Shown piece by piece: positions 26,614-34,805 of a DNA stretch of 34,843 nucleotides (the first letter of the stretch is position 1; each line of letters begins with the position of its first letter). Source of the stretch: Marinomonas transparens (GTDB lineage: Bacteria > Pseudomonadota > Gammaproteobacteria > Pseudomonadales > Marinomonadaceae); the NCBI RefSeq assembly GCF_016463975.1, contig NZ_JAEMNX010000033.1, positions 1 to 34,843 of the forward strand, written 5' to 3'. A program made the translations under genes and the position numbers. The notes under the pieces are model-generated. The model was not told where the DNA came from. It made no database searches and saw only the letters and a program-made list of their open reading frames with translations.

Positions 26614-27421
26614 CGGGTTTTAAAGTGTCGTCAAGTTTTTCTTTTCTGTTTTGTTGGTCTGTTTAATCAAGTTCCATTGAAACGCTTTGAGCCATGAGTT
26701 TTATTCCGCCCCGCTGGGCGTGGACTTAGTTCCTTTCCCTATCCTGTAGGTTGGGCTTTAGCCCAACAACCCCAAACTAAATCCAAGTACAGCAACTTCT
26801 ATTCAAATGCTTTGAGCCATGAGTTTTATTCCGCTCTGCTGAGCGGGGGCATTTATTGATTCAACTTCCATTCAAATGCTTTGAGCCATGAGTTTTATTC
26901 CGCCCCGCTGGGCGTGTAACTTTTTGCTAGCGCCCAAAAAGTAACCAAAAATTCGCTTTAGACATTTAATGCGTTGTTTCGTCATAAGCGCATGATTGTT
27001 CCTCTACGCTCGTTGTTACGTAAAGTATTGATCAATTCTTCTGGTGTTTTAGGTTCGGTTTTACTGTGTTACGTGAGGTGATCATGGTCGTTCAATCAGG
27101 ATTGAATCGAAAATTTTTTGTCTGGGTCGAGAGTTGGTAAGAACTTGAGATACTAAAGGCCATGTATAGACCGACTACATCGTTTACATAACTGCTTGTT
27201 AGCAAAGAAAAAACACAAATATAAAGTGGTTATTTTAATCGTCTAATAGTATCGTCAAAACCAGTCAGGGAAGGGCGTGTTTTTAGATGGAGTTTTCTCT
27301 TGAATGACCTCACCGAATACCTTCCTTGAAATATCTAAATTAACGCGGCTCATTTTGGATGCTATTGAAATTGTCTAAATACGCATGCGTACTATTAAAA
27401 ATGTTAGGCAAAAGGACCAGC
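26614..27421. other. gene-free stretch holding the left repeat block
   Basis: No convincing gene is present. It contains three copies of a TTTGAGCCATGAGTTTTAT element, a hairpin GTTGGGCTTTAGCCCAAC (around 26750-26767), AAAAAGTAACCAAAA, and further segments that recur in inverted order at 30609-30943. The last 40 bases include the ribosome site of the RES gene. Confidence 0.6.
26672..27111 (+). repeat. left arm of long imperfect inverted repeat
   Basis: Core copies lie at 26672-26722, about 26796-26847 and 26865-26915; each reads roughly CTTTGAGCCATGAGTTTTAT then TCCGCCCCGCTGGGCG. The third extends through GTGTAACTTTTT and AAAAGTAACCAAAA to 26950. Two more anchors, TTACGTAAAGTATTGAT (27016-27032) and GGTCGTTCAATCAGGATTG (from 27086), match the right arm in reverse complement at nearly the same spacing. 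Confidence 0.8.
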
Positions 27422-28498
27422 ATGCCCCAACCAATATTAAACGATGATTCCCCTCTACTTTGCTCTAATTGCTTTGAGGATGAAGGGTTAAGAATAGATG
27501 CAAATAAAATTGGTCATGAACTGTCAGAAGAATGTCCTAATTGTAAAAGCACCGATGGTAAAAAACTCACACAAAAGCTGATCAAAGGATTGGCGTGGAG
27601 ATTTTTTGTAAGCGGAACAACAATCCGATGTGAATATGGAGCCGCGCCAGTAATTCAGTGTAATGAACATCACTACGGGAAAAGTGATATTCGTCCATCG
27701 TCTTGGTTAGAAGCGGATATAAAGTTGATTGAGGGCGCAGCCAAAATTGGGTTCTTTCACTACGGGCCGCGTCTATGGATGATAGGTGAAGTTGAGCCGC
27801 TTAAAGATCTCCAGAATGAAAGCAGTCGAGGGGGAATTATTGAACAGGTGTTGCAAGAATATCCTGAAAGGTCAATTGCCAGCGGTACTAAGTTTTACCG
27901 CCTGAGGGTTAATCCGAATAATCCTGCTGATCCAATGCAATATGATAGCCCTCCACTTGAATTTTCAGGTAATGGTCGTTTGGATTCTTCTGAACTTTCC
28001 GTTATGTATGGTTCGCAAGATATTGATGTTTGTATTCATGAATGTCGAGCATCTACAGATGATGAAATTTATGTAGCAACTTTTAAAACTGAGAAAGAGC
28101 TTCGTTTTTTAGATTTAACACAAATTTTAGAGGAAGATAATACAGAGTTTGAAAGCTTAGATATGGCTATACATATGTTATTTCTTGCTAAGTCACATTC
28201 GTATGAAATTTCTCGGGCTTTAGCCAAGGCAGCAAAACTCGCTGGTTATGATGGAGTTATTTACCCTTCATTTTTCAGCCTTATTAGAACTGGCGGTCAT
28301 CCTTTTGAAACTAGTTATGGTCTTTCTTTACGACGATTTCACCCTGAACGCGAAAAATACGCAGATGCTTACACAATTAGAAACTTTGCATTGTTTGGGC
28401 ACCCGCTGAAAACTAAATTAGTAAAAACAGAGTCCATCAATAGGCTTATAATTACCCAAGTTGGTTATCAAGGGCATTTTGGGCCAGTAGAGTATTAA
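27422..28498 (+). CDS. zinc-ribbon RES-domain protein
   Basis: The 358-residue protein starts at ATG 27422, chosen over in-frame ATGs at 27359 and 27401 because AAAGGA sits 5 nt before it. Residues 14-41 hold a zinc-ribbon pattern (C14-x2-C17 and C38-x2-C41) of the HEPN/RES N-terminal type. From about residue 155 a RES domain follows, with the eponymous Arg in KFYRLRV, then GNGRLDSS, YGSQDIDVCIHECR with the conserved Glu, and later SSYG-like residues. RES domains of Xre-RES toxin-antitoxin systems degrade NAD+. There is no Xre antitoxin gene beside it, so it may instead act as a regulated effector with the gene at 28559. Base composition is AT-rich compared with trpBA, suggesting transfer. 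Confidence 0.75.
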   Translation: MPQPILNDDSPLLCSNCFEDEGLRIDANKIGHELSEECPNCKSTDGKKLTQKLIKGLAWRFFVSGTTIRCEYGAAPVIQCNEHHYGKSDIRPSSWLEADIKLIEGAAKIGFFHYGPRLWMIGEVEPLKDLQNESSRGGIIEQVLQEYPERSIASGTKFYRLRVNPNNPADPMQYDSPPLEFSGNGRLDSSELSVMYGSQDIDVCIHECRASTDDEIYVATFKTEKELRFLDLTQILEEDNTEFESLDMAIHMLFLAKSHSYEISRALAKAAKLAGYDGVIYPSFFSLIRTGGHPFETSYGLSLRRFHPEREKYADAYTIRNFALFGHPLKTKLVKTESINRLIITQVGYQGHFGPVEY

Positions 28499-28558
28499 CC
28501 ATGTTAAAACTTACGGTGAGAAATGCCTAACAGGCGATCAAATCACTCTTGAGGGAAT

Positions 28559-30517
28559 ATGACAAAGAGAATAAAACAGCATCAGTTAGAAGATTTGTCC
28601 AGATATAAGTTTGCTCTGTCTATACCACAAAAATGGGTTTTTCGAGACAAAGATAAAGATTATGGGATTGATGGTGAAGTTGAAATCTTTAATTCCGACG
28701 AAAAGGCTACAGGTTTAGTATTTTGGGTTCAATTAAAAGCGACTAGCTTAGACCAGACTAGGGCTATAAGAGGGTTCGACCTAAGCCTAGAAACTATAAA
28801 ATATTATAAGCGACTAGAAATACCTGTATTGATTGCTAGGTATTCTGAGCATGAAGATACGTTTTACGTTAAGTGGGCTGGCGAAATCGATACCTTTTAT
28901 GCCAAAGACGATGCCAAAACAATGAGGGTAAGCTTTTCTGAAGCTGATATTCTCGATGAAGAAAAAGCAGATGAACTAAATAAATACCTAACGAAACTTA
29001 GAGCAGTTAAATCAGGCTTTATTAAGCTTCCCATCGATGTGCAAATCTCTTTTGAAAGTAAATCTATATGCGGTGTGGCTTCGAGCATTCTTATCTCAAA
29101 AATCAGATCGAAAATAAATAAATTCAGTAGCGTTCTGCGATTGGTATACGATGACAATTCTCTTTCTGCTGACGTTTTTATCGATGAAAATACACTTAAA
29201 GTAGGCTTTCTAGATATTGCAGGCTGTACATTTCATAGTGTTGATTTGATGGATCCTTCCAAGCTAGCTGAAGATCTGCTAAAGGATATTTCTCTGGCAC
29301 TTTCCTTGTCTCTATCACAACTAGGTTATAGTGACTTAGCAGCCAGAATAGTTTTTTCTCACGATTTACAACATAGATTGAAGGTTAAGCATGAGATTTT
29401 TGAGCGCCTTTTACCCTGTCTGTTGAAATCAAACTTTTTTAAGGAATCGCTCGAAATAGTTAGTGATGTTTGTGATGAGGCTGAAAATAACTTTCTAGAA
29501 ATGATTACTAATTCAACATTGCTATTTATAAGAAATACGGTAGATAAAGTAAAACAGGAAGCTACTGAAACATTCCTAAAGAAAACTATCGAAAGGTATA
29601 AGGAAAAATCTCCGAGCCTGTATGGGATATCGCAGTATAACTTGGGAAATTTTTATAGGAGTACAGATAGGTGTAACCAAGCTGCAAGGTGCCTACTAAT
29701 AGCGAGGAGATATGAGCCTAAGTACTACAATCAAGGCTATTTTTACAGGGAACTAGCTGGCTCTCTGTTCGAAATTGGTAAATTCACTTTTTCATCAAAA
29801 CTTTATAAAAAAACCTTAGAAATTGATAGCAGCGAAGATGTTCTACCTTTGTATGCTGACTCATTGATGTTTTCTGGTAAATATCAAGAGGCACACAAAA
29901 CATTTAAAAATTACTTAAACAAGACAAAGAGCCAACATGCAGGATGGCACTTAAAATCGATTTGTTTAGCTTCTATAATTGAGGAGCACGATATTAAATC
30001 TCAATATAGAAATATCAAGAAAGCCGTTGAATTGGCTGATATAAGTTATCTAAGCCCAGATAAAGCAGAGAAGCAATTGGAAGAAGCTTTGGAGAAAGAC
30101 CTTCTCTGTGCCCTAGCCTGGTTTAATCTTGCACATATTAAGAATAGTTCAGGTCAAATTCATGATGCGGCATTTTGTTATACTATGTGCGCTTTAGTAC
30201 AGACATGGGATATAGAAGCTTGGGTAAAAGCAACTGCATGTAGCTTTAATAATGTCGTTCCTATAGAAATCTTTGCTCTCTTAGTTCGTACAGGTTATTT
30301 TTTCAATGGTGAACGATATATTGAAGTTTTGTATGAAGTTATAGAGGGAAGCCTTGGGGAAGAAGCTTTATCTCAAATAGCGCATGTTATTGATCAACTA
30401 CTATTGGATGATAGAAAATCAAAAAATAATATTCCTGAACTTCGAATACAAAATGAAGAAGGGAAATTCGAAAATGTTCTCGTTAACGAAAATGACTCAA
30501 AGGGTCAAGGTCGTTGA
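28559..30517 (+). CDS. DUF4365 nuclease-like protein with TPR repeats
   Basis: In this 652-residue protein, residues 5-150 match DUF4365, a PD-(D/E)xK-like fold: D34-YGID-GEVEIF with D38, E40 and E42, then V57-Q-L-K60. About residues 290-560 are helical repeats of TPR type (SQYNLGNFYRST, YRELAGSLFEIGKFTFSSKL, PLYADSLMFSGKYQEAHKTF, ALAWFNLAHIKNSSGQIHDA). Nuclease-like N-terminus plus sensing repeats is a common shape for anti-phage or toxin effectors, but no activity is proven here. The gene starts 60 nt after the RES gene behind GAGGG and is equally AT-rich; the two look like one transcription unit. Confidence 0.7.
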   Translation: MTKRIKQHQLEDLSRYKFALSIPQKWVFRDKDKDYGIDGEVEIFNSDEKATGLVFWVQLKATSLDQTRAIRGFDLSLETIKYYKRLEIPVLIARYSEHEDTFYVKWAGEIDTFYAKDDAKTMRVSFSEADILDEEKADELNKYLTKLRAVKSGFIKLPIDVQISFESKSICGVASSILISKIRSKINKFSSVLRLVYDDNSLSADVFIDENTLKVGFLDIAGCTFHSVDLMDPSKLAEDLLKDISLALSLSLSQLGYSDLAARIVFSHDLQHRLKVKHEIFERLLPCLLKSNFFKESLEIVSDVCDEAENNFLEMITNSTLLFIRNTVDKVKQEATETFLKKTIERYKEKSPSLYGISQYNLGNFYRSTDRCNQAARCLLIARRYEPKYYNQGYFYRELAGSLFEIGKFTFSSKLYKKTLEIDSSEDVLPLYADSLMFSGKYQEAHKTFKNYLNKTKSQHAGWHLKSICLASIIEEHDIKSQYRNIKKAVELADISYLSPDKAEKQLEEALEKDLLCALAWFNLAHIKNSSGQIHDAAFCYTMCALVQTWDIEAWVKATACSFNNVVPIEIFALLVRTGYFFNGERYIEVLYEVIEGSLGEEALSQIAHVIDQLLLDDRKSKNNIPELRIQNEEGKFENVLVNENDSKGQGR

Positions 30518-31127
30518 TTTCATATTTTCCGTCTTTACCTTAGAAAAATACAAGAGACTTTGGCCTTTGGTTTCATCACTTTCGGTATTTTACCCTCAGC
30601 GAAAAACATTCGACGCAATCCTGATTGCGCGACCTTATGGTGTTTCCGAGTCATTCGATTACTGATTTATTTACCTCTAAAAAACCACATCAACACCTTA
30701 CGTAAAAAATCGTTGTGCTAAAAATCATGCTAAACAAAGACAATGAGACGTTTTGGGCTGAAAGTCCGATAAAAGACCTTTTGGTTACTTTTGTGTCGTT
30801 TGACAAAAGTTACACGCCTAGCAGGGCGGAATAAAACTCATGGCTCAAAGCATTTGAATGGAACTTGAACAAGCTAATAGACTTGAACCCACGCCCAGCG
30901 GGGCGGAATAAAAGCTGACGAATACAAAGCGTTTGAATGGAAACCAGAGAATAAATAGCGTGACTCTATGTCTGTGTGTTTTAGGCATCGGTAGGTTGGT
31001 GGTTCTTCTTTTCAATGTCTGATTTGAACTTGCATTAATAAACGCAATTATTTAAGGTAGGCAGCGCGTTAAGGGCTTCTACAACAATTACTTAACGAGT
31101 TTCGTTTTTTACAACAGGATTAAGATT
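30518..31127. other. gene-free stretch: right repeat block and his leader promoter region
   Basis: Bases 30609-30943 are the right arm of the inverted repeat. Bases 30946-31127 should contain the promoter of the his leader, but no clear -35/-10 pair was fixed. No coding region is supported. Confidence 0.5.
30609..30943 (-). repeat. right arm of long imperfect inverted repeat
   Basis: In reverse complement this repeats the left arm: CAATCAGGATTG (30609-30634 block), TTACGTAAGGTGTTGAT (30689-30705), AAAAGTAACCAAAA (ending near 30778), and the TTTGAGCCATGAGTTTTAT element at about 30813-30865. A second, more diverged copy of that element lies at 30891-30943. Distances between anchors (55 and 73 bp) nearly equal those on the left (54 and 66 bp). 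Confidence 0.8.
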
Positions 31128-31175
31128 TTGAAAAATTCACTGCAAGCTATCCATCATCACCACCATAAAGCTTAA
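31128..31175 (+). CDS. hisL: his operon leader peptide
   Basis: A 15-codon frame reads MKNSLQAIHHHHHKA with five consecutive His codons (31152-31166). The start is TTG, with AGGA 8 nt upstream; no in-frame ATG is available. It is followed by a complete attenuator fold and hisG, so it is the ribosome sensor for histidyl-tRNA supply. It is too short for routine gene finding. Confidence 0.88.
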   Translation: MKNSLQAIHHHHHKA

Positions 31176-31190
31176 CCTTTCAGGTTTAGG

Positions 31191-31263
31191 CTGGAAGGTT
31201 TTATTACCTTCCAGTGGCGCAGAATTTTTCTCAACCCTCGGAAGGTAACTTTCGGGGGTTTTT
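31191..31263 (+). promoter_or_regulatory. histidine attenuator (pause, antiterminator and terminator hairpins)
   Basis: Segment 1 CTGGAAGG (31191-31198) pairs with segment 2 CCTTCCAG (31207-31214). Segment 2 can instead pair as TTACCTTCC (31204-31212) with segment 3 GGAAGGTAA (31240-31248). Segment 3 can otherwise form the terminator CCCTCGGAAG (31235-31244) / CTTTCGGGGG (31249-31258), followed by TTTTT. The alternatives are mutually exclusive, as in classical amino-acid attenuation. Stalling at the His codons would free segment 2 and allow hisG transcription. Confidence 0.9.
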
Positions 31264-31335
31264 CATTTGAAGGCCCCGTGTAATGTTTCAATGGCAATGT
31301 TGCCAATGACAATTTGAATAAAAATGGGGTAAAAC

Positions 31336-32235
31336 ATGAGTGACAACAATAGACTTCGCATTGCGGTACAAAAATCCGGTCGCCTTAGTGACGACAGTAT
31401 TGCTTTGTTAAAAGCCATAGGCATTAAATTACAAATTCGGGATCGTTTATTGATCGCTCATTCTACGAATCAGCCCATTGATCTTTTATTAGTGCGTGAT
31501 GATGATATTCCCGGTTTGGTGATGGATGGTGTGGTGGATCTTGGTTTTATTGGTGAGAACGAGTTAGAAGAAAAAATGCTGGAGCGTCAAGCTGCCAATA
31601 AAGCGTCTGGGTATAAGGCGTTGCGCCGTTTAGATTACGGTGGTTGTCGTTTGTCTATTGCGGTTCCTAATGAGTTTGATTACCAAGGCGTGCAGTCGTT
31701 AGTCGGGAAAAAGGTCGCTACCACGTATCCATTTTTATTGGAGCGCTTTTTTAAACAAAATAATGTGTCGGCTCAGGCGGTGATGTTAACAGGGTCGGTT
31801 GAAGTCGCGCCACGAGCGGGTGTGGCTGATGCGATTTGTGATTTGGTATCGACGGGGGCGACGTTGGAAGCCAATGGTTTGCAGGAAGAAGAGGTTATCT
31901 TTCGCTCAAAAGCGGTTTTTATTCAGCGTTCAGAAGCGCTGCCAGCGGCCAAGCAAGCCTTGATTGATACATTGTTACCGCGCATTGACGGGGTGATTCA
32001 GGCGAAGGAAAGTAAGTACATTATGTTGCATGCGCCAAAGGCGTATTTAGATCAAGTGAAAGCCCTGTTACCGGGGTCAGAAACACCGACCGTATTGCCA
32101 TTATCTGGCGATGAAGACACAGTAGCGATTCATGTGGTGAGCCCTGAAAATCTATTTTGGGAAACCATGGAAAAACTGAAAGCATTAGGTTGTCGTTCAA
32201 TATTGGTCATGCCGATTGAAAAAATGATGGTTTAG
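31336..32235 (+). CDS. hisG: ATP phosphoribosyltransferase, long form
   Basis: The 299-residue enzyme catalyses the first step of histidine synthesis, joining ATP and PRPP. The length and the C-terminal regulatory domain (about 225-299, [20 protein letters not shown]) mark the long, HisZ-independent form with histidine feedback. Core motifs are [13 protein letters not shown] at the start, [12 protein letters not shown], and the PRPP loop [20 protein letters not shown]. It is controlled by the attenuator just upstream. Unusually, the next gene is a GNAT acetyltransferase rather than hisD, so the rest of the his pathway must lie elsewhere. Confidence 0.97.
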   Translation: MSDNNRLRIAVQKSGRLSDDSIALLKAIGIKLQIRDRLLIAHSTNQPIDLLLVRDDDIPGLVMDGVVDLGFIGENELEEKMLERQAANKASGYKALRRLDYGGCRLSIAVPNEFDYQGVQSLVGKKVATTYPFLLERFFKQNNVSAQAVMLTGSVEVAPRAGVADAICDLVSTGATLEANGLQEEEVIFRSKAVFIQRSEALPAAKQALIDTLLPRIDGVIQAKESKYIMLHAPKAYLDQVKALLPGSETPTVLPLSGDEDTVAIHVVSPENLFWETMEKLKALGCRSILVMPIEKMMV

Positions 32236-32245
32236 GAGGCCTTGC

Positions 32246-32734
32246 ATGGCAGTCACTACGTATTATTTAGAGATGAAGTCGTCGGATGAGTTAATCGAGA
32301 AAACAGAGTCCCGTGGGCTGGTGGTGCAGGAAGCGAAAATAGATGAATTTAGGTTTAATCGTTTTCTTTATCAGTTGATAGGTGAGCAATGGGATTGGAC
32401 AGATAAGTTGTCTCTTTCTGATGAAGAGTGGAAAGCTTATGTCGAGAGTCCTAATGTTCGTACTTGGGTCGCTTATTACGATGGCGCTGTTGCTGGGTAT
32501 TTTGAGCTAAATGCTAAGGAATCGGGTGACACTGAAATCGCTTACTTTGGTTTGGCACCTAACTTTATTGGTAAAGGCTTCGGTGGTTATTTATTGTCCC
32601 AAGCGATTTCAAATGCATGGGACATTTCCAGTACGAAAAGAGTGTGGGTGCATACTTGTTCTTTGGATCATGCTTCGGCCTTATCTAATTATCAGGCAAG
32701 AGGTCTGAAAATGTATAAAGAAGAAACAGAATAA
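32246..32734 (+). CDS. GNAT-family N-acetyltransferase
   Basis: The 162-residue protein has the GNAT core: the strand VAGYFELN, motif A YFGLAPNFIGKGFGGYLLSQAI in its N-terminal half (acetyl-CoA pyrophosphate loop of Q/R-x-x-G-x-G/A type, here IGKGFGG), and a terminal strand near RVWVHTCSLDH. The acceptor is unknown. A strong AGGAGG overlaps the hisG stop codon and places the start 10 nt after hisG, so it should be co-transcribed with hisG. Confidence 0.88.
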   Translation: MAVTTYYLEMKSSDELIEKTESRGLVVQEAKIDEFRFNRFLYQLIGEQWDWTDKLSLSDEEWKAYVESPNVRTWVAYYDGAVAGYFELNAKESGDTEIAYFGLAPNFIGKGFGGYLLSQAISNAWDISSTKRVWVHTCSLDHASALSNYQARGLKMYKEETE

Positions 32735-32872
32735 AAATAAATAAGTTAAAGGTTCTGGAATCAATAAACGGGTGTTCAAACATTCGATTTTAGAGGCTTA
32801 TTCAACAGACGATATTTCTAAATAAAATTACTGAAAGGCAACTATATCTATTTGATATAAAATAGATTTTTA

Positions 32873-33436
32873 TTATTGAACGATTTCAGTCGATCCAAAT
32901 AATTGTACGTCTGCTTTTGGTGATAAAGCTGTTTTCAAAGTAAAGAGCATTTTCTGCCTACTATTTGGTAAAGACCACTCATAGGAAATAGTATTTGTTA
33001 GAACATTTAAAGCAGAGAGTGTTTTGTGACTACTAACTTGCTTAGACATAAATGGTTGTGGTGCTGTACTTACAAGACGAATGAACTGCTTTTTTGCATA
33101 TTCTGTATCGGCTTTTTGCATAGACAATGAACAGAATTTTTTATGATTGGGCAGTGCTACAACAGATATGACTTGCTCGTCTAGAAGTTTCCATGCATCT
33201 CCATCATGCCCTGAAAGAAACTTCCTAGCCACTTTGGGTGGTAGCTTAGCTGTATTCGCTGTTAAGGATTCACGAAGTGATTCAAGATTGGTTACGTAGC
33301 TTAAACAAAAAGCAGTATAATATTTAATAAATATACTCGCTTTATGCTCTTCGTCAGTAGAAGCAATGACAGGCTCAAAGGTTAAGCTACATAAAAAGAA
33401 AAAAATAACCTGTTTAACTATAATTCGTCTTCTCAA
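32873..33436 (-). CDS. hypothetical exported protein
   Basis: The 187-residue protein has an apparent signal peptide (positively charged MRRRIIVKQ, then VIFFFLCSLTF, cleavage near VIAS, about residue 26). The mature part has two Cys residues and no motif I recognise. It is AT-rich relative to hisG, divergent from the lipoprotein gene at 33533, and stands alone. Function unknown. Confidence 0.6.
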   Translation of the reverse strand: MRRRIIVKQVIFFFLCSLTFEPVIASTDEEHKASIFIKYYTAFCLSYVTNLESLRESLTANTAKLPPKVARKFLSGHDGDAWKLLDEQVISVVALPNHKKFCSLSMQKADTEYAKKQFIRLVSTAPQPFMSKQVSSHKTLSALNVLTNTISYEWSLPNSRQKMLFTLKTALSPKADVQLFGSTEIVQ

Positions 33437-33532
33437 TATAACAATCTCTATGATGTAATGTCTTAAAATATATTTCTTATTTATGATATATCATTACCAC
33501 CCTTAAATGTAAGAATAAAGGACATTAATACA

Positions 33533-34105
33533 TTGTATAGCATGAAATTAATAGGGGTGTTGGCGTTAGCGTTGATAGCGTCAGCCTGCTCGACTACTCC
33601 AAAACCTATAAAGTACTTCGATGTGCAAAATAAACGCTTTTTTATAGCCTCTGTTGATGTGAATTTACTCCAAAAGTGTGACTCCAACCCAGATGGGTTT
33701 GCAGATCATAAAGCTCTTGCAAAAAAGTTTAAGGAAAAGTTACAAAAAGTGTTGTGGGATAAAAAAATCTTAGCTTTTTTTCCAAAAGATGCTGTTACTT
33801 TAAAGTTGAAAATTCAATATAGGCGAAATTTTATGGGAGAGATGTTTGGTATTTGTAAGACCTATGGCTCTTCAACACTTCAATATTCAGGCACAATGAT
33901 AGAAAACGGGCATCATGTAGCTTCAGACGAAACGAAGGAAATTATTACTCTTTTTAATGCTTCTGAGTTTTTAAAGCAGGTGAGTGGTGCCTCGGTAGGG
34001 TCTAAAAATTTAGTACTGGAAGATCATGTGATAAACGATATGTCTTTGAATATTGTTAAATGGCTTTATCTTTTTCAAGATAAAAGTACAGAGCCTTCTA
34101 AGTAA
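33533..34105 (+). CDS. hypothetical lipoprotein
   Basis: Up to 190 residues. The N-terminus MKLIGVLALALIASACSTTP is a classical lipoprotein signal with lipobox IASAC. Two starts are possible: TTG 33533, 10 nt after AAAGGA, or ATG 33542, which begins at the signal peptide proper but has a poorer ribosome-site distance. The mature protein is basic and has no motif I can name. It may be anchored to the outer membrane. Function unknown. Confidence 0.65.
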   Translation: MYSMKLIGVLALALIASACSTTPKPIKYFDVQNKRFFIASVDVNLLQKCDSNPDGFADHKALAKKFKEKLQKVLWDKKILAFFPKDAVTLKLKIQYRRNFMGEMFGICKTYGSSTLQYSGTMIENGHHVASDETKEIITLFNASEFLKQVSGASVGSKNLVLEDHVINDMSLNIVKWLYLFQDKSTEPSK

Positions 34106-34108
34106 ATA

Positions 34109-34130
34109 AAAGGGATCTGATCCGTTTAAA
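34109..34130 (+). repeat. REP-like element copy before the TetR gene
   Basis: AAAGGGATCTGATCCGTTTAAA shares AAGGGATCTGA-CC with both arms of the larger inverted repeat at 34734-34805, on the other side of the TetR gene. Confidence 0.5.
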
Positions 34131-34149
34131 TACAAGCCTAGAGGGCATT

Positions 34150-34731
34150 ATGGCAAGAGGAAGACCCAGTAAGAAAGCACATATCGTCGAGGTGGCGTGT
34201 GAGCTTTTTACCAAGCAGGGCTATCAAAGTACCAGTATTGATCAAGTGGTGGTTGCTGCTGTTGTATCTAAGCCGACGGTGTACAGTAATTTTCCGACGA
34301 AACTAGTGCTATGGGAAACCGTGCTGTCGTCTTTAACCGACAGGGCGAAGGAGGAGATGGACGCGGTTTTATTGAAACAAAAGGCCGCAACACAGCCTAA
34401 TCTTATTACCGGTTGGATAGCCCTTTGGTCTGCTTGGGTAGGCAAGCAAGAACGCCTTGCAGTGTATCGCATTCTGTTAGGTGAACAGCATAAAATGGTG
34501 ATGTCGACGACTGAACTATTTGACCAGTTTGAAGCGGTTTTAGAGTCCGCTTTATTGGAATGGTTAACAGCGTTTGATGTTTCGGCTATGCATTTGTTTG
34601 CATTGAAAGCGGTTAGCAAAGAAGCCATGCTAACCCCTGCGTTGTTGAATCAACCGCTGATGAAAAGAGATGAGCTAGAGCGCCAGCTCGAGTGGGTCGC
34701 TTTGGCTGAGGCTCATTTACCAAGGCTCTAA
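34150..34731 (+). CDS. TetR/AcrR-family transcriptional regulator
   Basis: The 193-residue protein has an N-terminal TetR helix-turn-helix at about residues 8-55 (RGRPSKKAHIVEVACELFTK, then TSIDQVVVAAVVSKPTVYSNF) and a helical ligand domain with no close match I can name. It has no adjacent target operon within the window; the gene is flanked by short REP-like repeats. Target and ligand are unknown. Confidence 0.9.
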   Translation: MARGRPSKKAHIVEVACELFTKQGYQSTSIDQVVVAAVVSKPTVYSNFPTKLVLWETVLSSLTDRAKEEMDAVLLKQKAATQPNLITGWIALWSAWVGKQERLAVYRILLGEQHKMVMSTTELFDQFEAVLESALLEWLTAFDVSAMHLFALKAVSKEAMLTPALLNQPLMKRDELERQLEWVALAEAHLPRL

Positions 34732-34733
34732 AG

Positions 34734-34805
34734 GGGTCAGATCCCTTAAAGAGTTATACATTCGTTAATTTACCCACCTAGGTTCTTGTTTAAGGGATCT
34801 GACCC
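34734..34805. repeat. REP-like inverted repeat after the TetR gene
   Basis: GGGTCAGATCCCTTAAA (34734-34750) and TTTAAGGGATCTGACCC (34789-34805) are perfect 17-bp complements separated by 38 bp. It starts 3 bp after the stop codon and could act as a terminator, though it also looks like a dispersed REP/BIME unit because related copies flank the gene. Confidence 0.75.

Noticed and set aside
30384..30665. Short plus-strand frame overlapping the end of the DUF4365 gene
   Set aside because: It is out of frame with a well-supported gene, has no family signal, and runs into the repeat block.
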